Assembly (NCBI GenBank): GCA_025617745.1
Contig: CM046858.1
Coordinates: 33,054,598 to 33,118,597 of the forward strand
Length of the DNA: 64,000 nucleotides
From: Heliocidaris erythrogramma
Lineage: Eukaryota; Echinodermata; Echinoidea; Camarodonta; Echinometridae
Direction: 5' to 3'
Shown here: piece by piece, positions 42,526-53,014 of the stretch
How the letters are laid out: each line of letters begins with the position of its first letter
How positions within the stretch are numbered: position 1 is the stretch's first letter
Notes under the pieces: generated by a model
What the model saw: the letters and a program-made list of their open reading frames with translations, nothing else
The model's database searches: none
Told to the model about the DNA's origin: nothing
Translations under genes and position numbers: made by a program

Positions 42526-43315
42526 TAGCCCCGGGACGCTGCCACGAAGTGGCAGCGTCCTGAGTGAAACCAGTACGATTCGGTGGGTCTCACAATCTAC
42601 CAATGTTCAAATGACCATTTAAAAAATGGCCATGTAATTATTATTTTTTAATTAAAGTATCATATATACGATGCCACTTACCTAAACAGACTTTACGCAA
42701 ATCAGCTTTTCCTAAAAAATGTGTAGAATCGATGAATGTCACTTTTTACTCTCAATTTTCGAAACCAGTCCCATTCGCCATGTTGTTACAGCCAAATTGA
42801 AAATAGGCACTTGCGCATGCGCCTATGAATGTTTATTACAATGACGGCATAGTTTTCGTCAATGGAATAATGAATATTCATATACCCACTGTAATCCGCC
42901 GATCGCTAACGTATAGATCTATAGTCTAGTAACAATCAATAAAAAGAGTCCAGAACTAGACTAATAGATCTAGCGCTCTCGCTCAAGCTCGTCTAATGAA
43001 TATTCATAATCCTCCCTTCTTGTCTGTATTATAATTGGAGCTGCTGACGCATGCGCATTGCAAGCAAAACACCGACCTTCGGAAGTTTTTACTACAGGCT
43101 CTTGGAGATAAATATGCCTTTTTTGTATCATCCTCAATGAAAAGAAAGACGACAGTCAATCGTAAAGTATTGTAAGTACCTAAAATAGCCTAAAATCAAC
43201 TGATTTCATGTTTCATGGCTATCATTTTGACAAACGACCTTGTAATTATGTGACATCCATGCGATCAAAGGACTGCGAAGCGCAGCCCGAACACGTGTTC
43301 GGGCTGCCGCAGTAC
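42526..43315. mobile_element. Hairpin-ended insertion (790 bp) in a tRNA-like repeat
   Basis: GTGCCAGTG occurs at 42517-42525 and 43316-43324, as a 9-bp target duplication would. The tRNA-like word TCTAGTG...GTAAAGGCGTCTGG is split between the two sides. Near the left end is a perfect 12-bp stem with GAA loop (42534-42560, GGACGCTGCCAC arm). Near the right end is a perfect 26-bp palindrome (43282-43307, GCAGCCCGAACAC arm). Terminal inverted repeats and ORFs were not seen. The class is unknown. Confidence 0.6.
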
Positions 43316-43445
43316 GTGCCAGTGGTAAAGGCGTCTGGTGAGACTGTCAGAGTATTCCCTTTCTACACTGTACTCGCTTTGGTCCCGGGTTCGAATCCCG
43401 CTCTTTCTTGCTGATAATTTTTTCATTTATGAATCGATAACGATA

Positions 43446-44224
43446 GCGTTTAGGCCCTAGGCCTGTTCCGTTATAAATAACTGAATTTCAACAATGAAAA
43501 CCAAAAAACTTGTCTAGGCCTAATTAATTATTCACTTGTTCAGGCGGATTTAATGGCGGCTGGGCATAATAACGAATTTGGCCGTGATGTAAAGGCGTAC
43601 AGCCCATTTTTTTTTTACACTCACATGACTCAGTCTCAGGAAGCTGGCTACCCACACCAGCCACACTGCAGCGCGGCCGGCCGGAGCCTTATCGCCACCG
43701 CACCGCGCTTGGACTACATGTATGCACAAAACACACACACGGACACAGTGAATGACAAAACAAGTCGCAACCGGTACCTGAGAATATTGCTTTTTTGTGA
43801 GTTTTTAGACTATTTATAAGATCAAATTCATACATACGCAGGTTCAGAAGGGCTTCAGATTCAGTACTGCAGATCTTTTGCGTAATTTTGCCGCGAATTT
43901 TTAGTGATCTGATGCAAAATGTGTGGTTTACCAGTGAGTTAGCTGACCCCCAAACCGGTCCTACTGAAAACCGCCGGCAGCCAAAAATTAACAGCAGCCA
44001 AGAGCCGAAAACAAATCCCAGAGCAGCCAATTAAGAGATAATAAAGAAGCTCTTTCAGGATTGCTCGGCCGGGCTTAGTTCAGTAATTTTCAATCAGAAA
44101 TTGACCAGAAAATATTACTTCGAAAAGGACCTAAAAATCACGAATTCAGCAAACACCCTTCCCTAGTCGATCCAAGGAAAACATCTAATCGATTGCTACA
44201 ATTTTTACAAATGCTAGCCTGTCC
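43446..44224. other. Repeat-derived DNA, no gene supported
   Basis: It shares GATGTAAAGGCGTA and TTTTACACTCA words with the foldback family at 11700-12560. The ORFs on both strands at 43553-44030 overlap and look accidental. Confidence 0.4.
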
Positions 44225-44367
44225 CGGGGGTCGTTTCATGAAAGGACTTTTCAGATATTTTATCCGACAAATTTGCTCTCAGCCAATCAGATGCAAGGAT
44301 TTCAGTAGCTTATAACAGTTGTCGGATAAAATAATCCGACAACTTCCTTTCATGAAACGCTCCCCCG
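44225..44367. mobile_element. Palindromic MITE, copy 3
   Basis: CGTTTCATGAAAGGACTTTT at the left and CTTTCATGAAACGCTCCCCC at the right. The core TCAGCCAATCAGATGCAAGG is shared with the other copies. Confidence 0.85.
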
Positions 44368-44776
44368 AAATAAAAAAATGGAAATATTATAAATATAGTC
44401 ACCCTATTTTGTTTTACCCAACCATCTTAAAGTCATTGACAAAAAGGTTGTCAGCCTGATAATATCTAGTTGTCGGGTTTAGGCCCCAAGGCAAAGTCGG
44501 GTCGATTTCCCGGTCGATTTCACCCAATATCTCCCCCATGCACCAAACTTGGTCAGTATAGGAAGTAGTATATGACTGGGGATGACTGTCTGGACATTAC
44601 ACACACACACACAAAAAACGTGCCAAATTAAATTGTTCTCTCCCCAGAAAAGGGTCTTTTTGATGACGTCTCCTATCACCCCAATGAACTTCCAACCCTT
44701 CTCCCCTAACCCGAATCTTGAAATACATACACGGAGGCCTGCCCCCGCCCCCCCCCCCGGCTTCGGTCGCTTCTCT

Positions 44777-45514
44777 CAGTGGCGTATCTAGGTGCAGGGG
44801 CACGTGCTCCTGGTGGCACTTGGAGGGGGCGCAAAAAACGCAAAGGAGAGAAAAAAAAATGGGGGAATTAAGAAAACTCATAATCCTTACGAATTATGTG
44901 CCCACAAATCCGCAACGTAAATGCGCTATATAGAAATCTAGTTTTTGAATGTTTGAAATGCAAAAAATGTCCAAAGCTCGGTCACTTTTCTCCCTCGCAT
45001 AATTATTTTCTTTCAGGATCTCATAATTTCGCGCCCCAGTATATAGTTCTTAAATAGCGTAAAGGGTCTAAAATTTGAAAAAATAATGATGTAATTGCTT
45101 TGCTCGCTATATCATGTTTCATATGTTAAATATTGCGCCCCCCCCCTCCAAAAAGAAAAAATATATATATAAGGATGAAGTGTATAAAACAGCATTTGGA
45201 AAGGTTCAACTTTTGAAAGAACGTATATAGGGTTTTCGTTGGTTTTGCTCCCGATTGTAGAAGTGACTGAACAGAAAACCGTTTATCAATGTATAAAATT
45301 TGAGTTCCTCTATTGCGATGGAAACTGCAAAATTTCCTGGGTAATAAAATGCACAATAAATTGCGTTTTAGGGTTAAAAATGAAGAATTTGCCGCTCGGT
45401 TGCTTTGCTCCCTCGCATGTACAATAACGTAGATCAGTTTGGACACTCGGAGGAGGGGGGGGGGGGTAACTTCATTGTTTGCCACAGGCGCTATAATCCC
45501 TGGATGCGCCACTG
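44777..45514. mobile_element. hAT-type non-autonomous element (738 bp)
   Basis: It begins CAGTGGCGTATCTAGG and ends CCTGGATGCGCCACTG, the classic hAT terminal form. Flanks GCTTCTCT (44769-44776) and GCTTCGCT (45515-45522) are an 8-bp target duplication with one change. The interior has poly-C/G tracts and no transposase. Confidence 0.85.
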
Positions 45515-45839
45515 GCTTCGCTCCCTCGCCGGTCATCCCCAATCATGATCGACACCCCTGGCGGCGCGGCCGAATCCGCAAGAATTACATAATATGGGCC
45601 TCGCAGGCATTCGGACAACTTTTCCGTGGAGTCATGACAACGACATTGTCGATCTACTGACGTATCCGTCGATACTGAGGATGTCATGGATGTCCAATTT
45701 CACAGACGTTTATCATTCGCAGCATATTCAGGGGATACAAATTCAGGAAAACAAATAATATATATCTATATAATATTCCATCACCTTAATTAGTACACAA
45801 AAGCCGAAGCGAAATAGCAAAAATTCAATTATCCAGTTT
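45515..45839. other. Spacer, nothing recognised
   Basis: GC-richer up to 45700, then AT-rich with a short (TA)n tract. Confidence 0.5.
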
Positions 45840-46600
45840 AAGAATTGGAGTCAAAAGGGGCCTGAGCTTTCGATCCTAGCAGAATCTTCGTCAGAGGCAA
45901 AATGACAAACATAAAAAGCAAGACAAGCATATAGACTACAGACAAAAAACAGAGTACATGTAACAGGAACTGTAAGGGAGGAGCTGTGGACACAAAACAA
46001 TGGGAACAAAAGGGGAGTGTGGGGAGTCAAAAACCATGAGTCAAGTGGGTGTGGAGGGGGATTAAAACAAATACAAAGGCGTGGAGATCCAAGGAAGTGA
46101 TGAGCCCCAAGCTCAAGGGTGGGTAACCTGTGAAAGCAAAGGATAAGTTGGGAGGCAACATCAAACAGGATAAGGAACAATGCAAAGACAAGAGAAAGGA
46201 ATAAGTACTGTACAAGTCCAGTGCAGTGGAGTGGTAGGGCAGAAAATAAAGAGGGAGTCGAGTTGTCAAACACCAAGTGCAAAATATATGGCATATAAAG
46301 TCTGTAATATATGTGTCTAAACCAATATATATATATAATATATGTAATAAAGTAAAGAAGGGGAGTAAAAAGATGTATTAATCATTTCCCTCCTGGATGT
46401 TGAGGCCATGAGGTTGGATGGTGCGAAGTCGTCTCATCCAGTACTTCTCCCTGCTGGTTCGGACTGTGTCGGGACGGGTACCTAAAGATTCAATGCCCTG
46501 TAGAATCATATCGGTGATGGAATGGTTAGGAAGGTTAAAGTGGTGGCCCACTGGAGTGTCAAGCTTGGCTGTGTTGGGGGGGGGGGGGGGGGGAGGGGGC
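45840..46600 (-). mobile_element. Penelope-like retroelement, 3' fragment
   Basis: On the minus strand it has the end of a GIY-YIG endonuclease ORF followed by about 500 bp of 3' sequence. That sequence ends in CCTCTGACGAAGATTCTGCT then AGGATCGAAAGC, a motif type seen near Penelope-like element ends. The reverse transcriptase part is missing; a poly-G run at 46576-46595 marks the break. Confidence 0.75.
46378..46600 (-). pseudogene. GIY-YIG endonuclease C-terminus (Penelope-like element)
   Basis: The frame reads TPVGHHFNLPNHSITDMILQ, GIESLGTRPDTV, then REKYWMRRLRTIQPHGLNIQ and stops. HFNLPGHS and the R.RE..W...L.T..P.GLN pattern are diagnostic of the Penelope endonuclease, which nicks DNA for target-primed reverse transcription. 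The GIY-YIG residues themselves would lie upstream and are lost. Confidence 0.82.
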
Positions 46601-46689
46601 TTGTCTCGAAAGGGTGTGCCCGTTCCCGCTCCCATCCCACTCCCATCCCGCTCCCGCAACCCACCCATTCGAGACAAGCCCTTACGATA

Positions 46690-47897
46690 TCACCATCGAC
46701 GATTAGATTGTGAAAAATGTGAGTGTTCCTTGTGCTGTCTCGCATTCCTTTCACCTGTTTCCACACTTTCCCTATGTCTGTAAATCTATTCATTCTAGCA
46801 CAGTATTGAGACCAATAGTCGAAACGAGCCCTTCTCTGTACCTTCTGTGCAAAGGCTTTCTTTCGTAAGTATTGTTTAACATCATTTATGTCATAATACC
46901 TTTTTAATCTGTTTTTAATATGATTCCTCTCCGCAACTGCTTTTTGACACTCCTCGTTCCACCAGGGAGTTATTTTACTTCTTTCCCCCCCCCCCCCCCC
47001 CTCCTCCTAGTCGAACTCGACGAATGTACCTGTTTGATGCATTCAGAATAACATTAACAATGGCGTTGTATCGAATTTGAATATCTAATTTAGAGTCACT
47101 ATTATACTCTTGATTTAATAATTCCTCTTTTAGTGCATTTCTATAGGCCTACCCTTCCCAATTTACATTTCTAAAACTCCATCTAAATCCGATATCTGCG
47201 TATTCATGTATAATCGTATTGCCCGACTGTTTCAATTTAATAACAATCGCATTGGGATCACTGCCAAAGTTGTTAGACCGTACTTCCCACTCCATTTTAC
47301 ACGCTAGTTCCTTGGAAACTATAGATAAATCTAACATTGAATATGTTCCAAAATGAGGGTCTAACCTCGTTGGAGAACCGTCATTTAGCAATGCTAGATC
47401 CTGATCTTCCATAAAAGTCTCTATACGGTTCTGCCGTTTGCATCTAATTTACTGCTCCCCCATAGTGGGTTGTGGCTATTAAAGTCGCCCAGAATTATAA
47501 TCCTCCCTGGCACATTTCTAACCAACTCATTTAATTCTTCCACTTCAATCTTTTTACATGGATTATAATAATTAAAAATTGAAATGATCCCTTTCTTTGA
47601 AAAAATATCAACTCTTTGGTATTCGATATTCCCTTTAACGTTCATAACCTGGAAAGTAATATCCTTTTTTAAATATATAACTAGACCACCTCTTCTACCA
47701 TCCGGTCTATTTCTACAGACACAAATGTAATTAGGAATAAAGGACACATTATAGTCATTATACTGAATGCACGTAATATCTGGGTTAGAACCCAATAAAT
47801 TATTATCAAATATTGACGTTAAAAAGTCCGCACCATGTGAAATCATACCTTGTGCATTCCATTGTATTATAGTTATATCTGAAACGGGCTGTGTCAT
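46690..47897 (-). pseudogene. LINE ORF2, AP-like endonuclease and linker
   Basis: It starts MTQPVSDITIIQWNAQGMIS; the endonuclease motif WNAQ carries the metal-binding Asn. Further motifs: NRPDGRRGGLVIYLKKDI, IILGDFNSHNPLWGS (the GDFN..H..W block) and SPTRLDPHFGTYSMLDLSIV, then SDPNAIVIKLK where SDH is usual. After a break near 47415 the linker continues, with ITPWWNEECQKAVAERNHIK, and stops near 46690. No reverse transcriptase follows. Confidence 0.88.
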
Positions 47898-48185
47898 TTA
47901 AGGCGGCTTTTTACCATTTCCATGGTAATGTCTGCCTTTAAAAAATCTTTACCAGCTTTGACAGCAGCTTCCACAAATTGATCATCGTTCTCAGAAAGAA
48001 GTAACTTACGTATCGCAACCAGAATGAACATAATCAAATCTAATGATGTCACATTATTGGGAAAGCCAGTTTGAAGAACCCTGCTCAGACTCCCTGTCTC
48101 TTTCCCGCCTTTTCTCTTTTTTCTCGTGTACTCGAGCCGCGGGTGGAATATGGGAGTGAGGGCTTGTTCATGTCCAGGACTCTGT
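47894..48185 (-). pseudogene. LINE ORF1, C-terminal part
   Basis: The frame reads PRLEYTRKKRKGGKETGSLS, then LIMFILVAIRKLLLSENDDQ and ends MEMVKSRLK. The stop TGA overlaps the ORF2 ATG at 47897 (ATGA), typical of LINE ORF1/ORF2 junctions. It is separated from the knuckle region by the inserted DNA at 48190-50700. Confidence 0.75.
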
Positions 48186-48189
48186 AAAT

Positions 48190-48846
48190 TTAAAGGACAA
48201 TTAACCCCACGTGATATTTTAGATGCACCTATTGTCTGCTACGTCTTTCCATGGAGGCTGCCATTTTGTGCATGACACGGATCATTAGGTACCATATGCA
48301 TTGATAATAGCCTACCTTTACAACAGATACGTCGCTTTGTTCTGATTGTATTACGATTGTTATTGGAACTCATGGGCCTAGATAATTGACGACCCATGAG
48401 TTCTAATAGCCATCCTGTAAAGCAGATTCCTCGCTTTGTTTTGGTATTGTTACGATTGTCTCCGTCCTTGACGTCAATTCTCCGTCCTTGACGTATATTT
48501 TTTATGAAGTATATTTTTTATGAACAAATTAAGACCTTTTAAAAAATATATAAAACTAAACTTACATTTCAGAATATGTGACTTTATCTAATATATATTT
48601 GTCCTCTAAAAATCAATTACAAGTTAACGATGAAGGAAATTTTACTTGGGATGAAAAATATGTTCGTGTACACATAAAGTAATGGCAGCCCCCTTATTAT
48701 TGCTAGCAGACGATAACTTGGCTGGAAAATAGTGATTTATATCTATATCCTGTGTTTTTACATGAAATTGCATGTATCAAATAAGAGGCATATACTACAC
48801 CATTCAAAATAAGCTAATTCATACGCTGAGGTTAATTTCCCTTTAA
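48190..48846. mobile_element. TTAAAGG-type MITE (657 bp) inserted in the LINE
   Basis: TTAAAGGACAATTAACCCC and GAGGTTAATTTCCCTTTAA are inverted ends. It shares GGCTGCCATTTTG and AATGGCAGCCCCC, in inverted order, with the 9404 element. Confidence 0.75.
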
Positions 48847-50700
48847 GTTGGAATCTAATTTGTTTCCTTTACTTTGAGGGTTCTCTTTGGAGTTACTCGT
48901 GGTGACTGTTATTAGTCGTCTCTACAACATTTACATTTTTCTGAGTGTGATACACTTTTGTCGCTTGCGCGTACATGTGAGCTTTTCGTTCAATTTAATT
49001 GTTTGTATTTGCTTAGCTTCTACATTGTTGTAGTTGATAGCTTACGTGGCGATACACAAATAAAGACAGATTCAGATAAATCGTTAAGTTTCAAGGTCTG
49101 AGATTTAATTCAGCATGTAAATAAATTGCCTGAAACTTGCACTTGAAATTTTCACAAAAATAACATGAATAAAGTATACAATTCCAGTAAATATACAACT
49201 AATTCATTAATGAGGGTTAAACTACTCCATAACAGAGTAAAAGTGATGTACAATATATCTGGTTTGAAAATGTTAATCCAAAAAGCAGATTATTTAAATA
49301 TACATATAAATTATTCTAACCGACCATTGTCAGATCATCATGAAATTAACGAAACAAAGCGTTGAGTGTTGAGTGAAGTGTCCTTGGTGTATATTCGGAG
49401 TTGTGAAATCGTGGCTGAAACGAAGACTATGGTCGATGAGGTTCATGAGGTTCTTGATGACGTATGGAAAACACCATCCACGACCAGTGAAGAAACGCTA
49501 GCACACACGATGTATGGTTGAAAACCACCTTAAACGGCTGTAATGTAATAATAACCAGTAATAAACAAACATCCTATCAAAGTATTATTATCCTAAACAG
49601 TTCAAAAAAACATTGTTTTAGTGTTTTGAATATTTAGTCACTATTTTAATATCGATGTTGATTTATCCCTTATTACCAAACATTACTAGAACAAGTAGTT
49701 CATTATTTACTAAAAAGCAACAATATATAGTATTAATGTGATATACCATCACAATAAATCTTCACAATATCGTTATATCGATAACACAAAACACACAACT
49801 TGCATCGAAATTCAAGATGGCTACCTGCCAAACGGAACAACCAAAATGGCCGAAATACGAAATGACCGTCTTTCTTTTTTTACCGAAAGAAGGCATTTTC
49901 ACAGTGCTAAGAAATATTACAAATAGACTGTAGTACAAAAAATGGTCTTGCTTTTCAAATGACACAAATCCTAAAATGTTACATTCTTTATTTTGAAAAA
50001 GAATATACAAGAATTTTATGATATCCTAACTTTTGAAAATTTACTTTACCATATGTAAGACATAAAATATGAGTTGTTTTACAGAAAATGAAGAATTGGA
50101 TTTTAGGTCACGACTTACAGTTATCTGGAAGTTGAAGGACCCGTTGCCTGCCTCCCGGAAGGATCTTGTCCACCACCGACTGTCTGCCCAATCCGCTCCA
50201 AACAGCAGAAGAATTGGCCAAACCAAAATAGGGAAAAACACACTCGCTCTAATACTGCAAGCCAAAAGTCTTCCCTTCACTGGCAGTGGGACTCCCTCTC
50301 AAAGGGTGACAAAACAGGACTTTCTCCAATGCCTACTGTAATGGCATCTGCCCCACTCACTTTCGCACACCTTCATTCCAACACCAATCCTCACACCCAA
50401 TAGCAAAACTGACCACTCACGTTAGTCTAAACAAACCACATGACCACGCTTCGTTCATTCTCTAGTTGCCCTAACAAAGCAACGAAAAAGCAGAGGAAAA
50501 GGTTGAATGAAAGAAATAAAAACCGCACTTCACCTGTGCTAAAGCGCTCTCATAACAATGAGCAATTTACAGAACAAAAACATGTGATGCATCCTAACTC
50601 TGCACCTGAATTACCCCAGTATTAGGCAGGGTGAAATATTAAGACAAAGTTATGCAATACTTGTCTTGCAGCGAAGAAAAATATAAATAGAATACTTTTT
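48847..50700. other. DNA separating the two halves of LINE ORF1; origin unclear
   Basis: AT-rich 49080-50060, then a GC-richer plus-strand segment 50069-50630 with short open frames (NEELDFRSRLTVIWKLKDPL and HNNEQFTEQKHVMHPNSAPE). No known domain and no terminal repeats were identified. Confidence 0.4.
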
Positions 50701-50749
50701 TGACAATTTGCATCCTTTATACGCCGCCGAGTGATTATCTCCACATACT

Positions 50750-51589
50750 TCCTGTTTTCCTTTTGTGCGCAAGCGTCAAATTCATGTTCGCCTCCGCATC
50801 TCACGCAACGAATTTTACCCTTACAATTATCTTTCATATGACCAAATAGTTGGCACTCATGACACCTTGTCACGGGTGGGACAAAGTTATCCACACGCCT
50901 AATCTCGTAGAGAAAAATTTACAGAATCCGGTTTACTTTTACCTTTGAAAGTAATTAGTACCGATGGAGTGGGTACCATTTCTCCATTGATCTTCTTCCT
51001 AAATCTCTTAGCATTTATTACATTCTGTTCTCTTAATACATCTGCTATTTCTTCATTGCTGATTTGAGTATCGATTCTATGGATGACCCCTTTCGTTGTA
51101 ACCACCTGATCTTCTTCATAACGTGTAGCTTTTACGTCTAAACCAGCCAACTGTGTTAAAATTTGTTTCTCATTCTCACATGTCAAAATCAACATATTTT
51201 TTACTTTAACCATACCTACAAGTTTTCCAACGAGGTCATGAATTTCTCTGTAAACCCGCACTTGGTTAGCACTGCATACATTTTTTCCAGTCCAACAATG
51301 ACCACCTTCCTACTTGAATGCATTGGAGTTGAGAATTTAGGAATCTTGTTGTTCTTCGTATTTACATACCATCGCTATTGCTTCTAACCCTTGCCCTTTT
51401 CTTGGATCTGACAGAATTTCTGTTCATTGCCGTTTTCCATGAACAATTTGAATCGTCATCACTCTCCTCACGGAGAGTGTGACCATCGGAAGATAATACC
51501 TCCGGTGTATCCCGAAATTCAAAAGTTGGATTATCTGCTGCGTTATTGTAATCCTCTTCTCCTGAGGACAAAGAACTAGAGTACGCCAT
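50750..51589 (-). pseudogene. LINE ORF1 (gag-like) N-terminal and zinc-knuckle part
   Basis: ORF1 starts MAYSSSLSSGEEDYNNAADN with an acidic, Ser-rich N-terminus, then KKRARVRS, a basic patch. A middle domain reads VVTTKGVIHRIDTQISNEEI and RKKINGEMVPTPSVLITFKG. The knuckles follow: CHECQLFGHMKDNC, then CVRCGGEHEFDAC. At least two frameshifts (near 51360-51260 and near 50897) break the frame. Gag-like ORF1 proteins of this type bind element RNA. Confidence 0.85.
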
Positions 51590-51964
51590 TTCTCATGCGC
51601 ATGTTAATGAATTAATAAACCTCTTAACTGTTATTAATACGTGGAGAAAAGTATGAAAATGGGTGACAATATCACCATGGGAACGCCTGTGGGTAACCCC
51701 AGCCTCAGCCTCCACTAACTAGGCGACTGAAACGAAGTCGGATTTCGCCAGAAGCTATATAATAAATAGACTGGACAGAAGCCGAAGATGGGTGTAGTCC
51801 GAAGGGCTGGTGGCGGCTACGTGTTGGCACCGTTGCCGCTGGGTGTAGTGGAGGAGCAGATTTAATTTTCCCGCCAAAATGTCTATGGATCAATAACGCA
51901 ACTCCGGAGCTCTTGAAAAAGTCGTTGTGTTAATTCAACATTTCAGTTATCACCAACGAACGTA

Positions 51965-52172
51965 CACTCTAAAAACTCAAATGTTAAATCTACATTTAAA
52001 AGGTTGGAGGAGTGACAACATTTTCAAAATGGTAAATGAACACTTTTAACATGCTGCATCCAACCTTTAAACTATTAGATCCAGCATGCTAAAAGTGTTA
52101 ATTTACCATTTTAAAAATGGTGTCACTCCTCCAACCTTTTAAAATAGATTTAACATTTGAATTTTTAGAGTG
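51965..52172. mobile_element. Palindromic TA-flanked MITE (208 bp) inside a TIR
   Basis: CACTCTAAAAACTCAAATGT to ACATTTGAATTTTTAGAGTG, with TA on both sides (51963-51964 and 52173-52174). The arms are nearly full-length inverses (GGTTGGAGGAGTGACA and TGTCACTCCTCCAACC). TA duplication indicates a Tc1/mariner-type mobiliser. Confidence 0.9.
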
Positions 52173-53014
52173 TAGAGGGCGTCAACACTTTTTTTTTGTT
52201 TTGAATGATATTTTATTGCTTCCTCTCAAGAACAATATTAGATTTCAAGAAACAATCATAAGTAACATAAAATAATTTGAATATACAAGGAAACTTAATG
52301 AAATACATTAATATCAGTAAAAAATATATAGAATTCTCTGAAATTATCCATGATTAAACAGAATTATTTTTTTCGATGAAAGGAAAAAAAATACAATGCA
52401 CCAACCGTTAGACATAGATATAACTATTTTCTTTCATTTAATACTTCATACATGTATAGGAATAATAAAATGAACTTTTTGTTTCAAGTAATCGTCTTTA
52501 AAAAAGATACATTAATATCACATTAAATCATATATAATATTCAGACAAAAGGAACTAAAGAACAAAGTTTACAAATACCAATTATACTTTTAAACAATAT
52601 AAGGTCTTCCAAAATATACGGAATAACAGAACAAAGGCTCTTTTTTAGAAAGACAAAAAAAAAATACTATATATCGATCATTGAACATGCATTTAGAAAA
52701 AATATCAAATTATACATGCTTTTTTGAAACCATTCTTTATAAGATAAAAAAAAAAATTAGAGGAAGATATACATGGCCCACCCGAACCCACCCTTAGACA
52801 CTCATCTCGTCCCCCTTCCTCCCTCCCCATTCTCCTACCAATCACAACTCACTCATTCTCACTCCCACTTCTCGCACCGCCCCACCCTCCCTCCCCCAAC
52901 ATATCAACACCCATGCACGCATCTAGTTCCGGTTTGCATGTCCGTAATGAGTATATAAAAAAGCGTACAAAACATAAAAAACAAACAAACAAACAAACAA
53001 AAACGAAAACAAAA

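Larger units (their letters stand above)
40750..43445 (+). repeat. Repeat family with tRNA-like core (about three copies, interrupted)
   Basis: TGCTCGTGGTCTAGTGGTAA recurs at 40882 and 41250, and the third copy at 42505 is broken by an insertion. Upstream of each lies AACAGCAGAACGGAGGTAT-type sequence. B-box-like GGTTCGAATCCCGCTC occurs at 40968, 42131 and 43388. A-box-like TGGTCTAGTGG plus the B box mark tRNA-derived pol III promoters. The cloverleaf is not intact, so I call a SINE-like repeat rather than a tRNA gene. Confidence 0.65.
46690..51589 (-). mobile_element. LINE with gag-like ORF1 and AP-endonuclease ORF2, interrupted and lacking RT
   Basis: Reading leftward: ORF1 start (51589), zinc knuckles (about 50880-50760), later DNA (48190 to about 50700), ORF1 end (48185-47894), endonuclease (47897 down) and linker (to about 46690). 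The reverse transcriptase is missing because the copy breaks near 46690, next to a Penelope fragment. Gag plus three CCHC-like knuckles points to the Jockey/I superfamily. ORF1 and ORF2 overlap by ATGA. Confidence 0.82.

Noticed and set aside
43317..43408. Functional tRNA gene
   Set aside because: A-box and B-box words are present, but the anticodon arm and acceptor pairing do not form and the same unit is repeated with flanks, so SINE-like.
45851..46294. Minus-strand ORF of 147 codons rich in Leu/Phe
   Set aside because: It lies in the non-coding 3' part of the Penelope fragment; composition follows T-rich DNA and no domain is seen.
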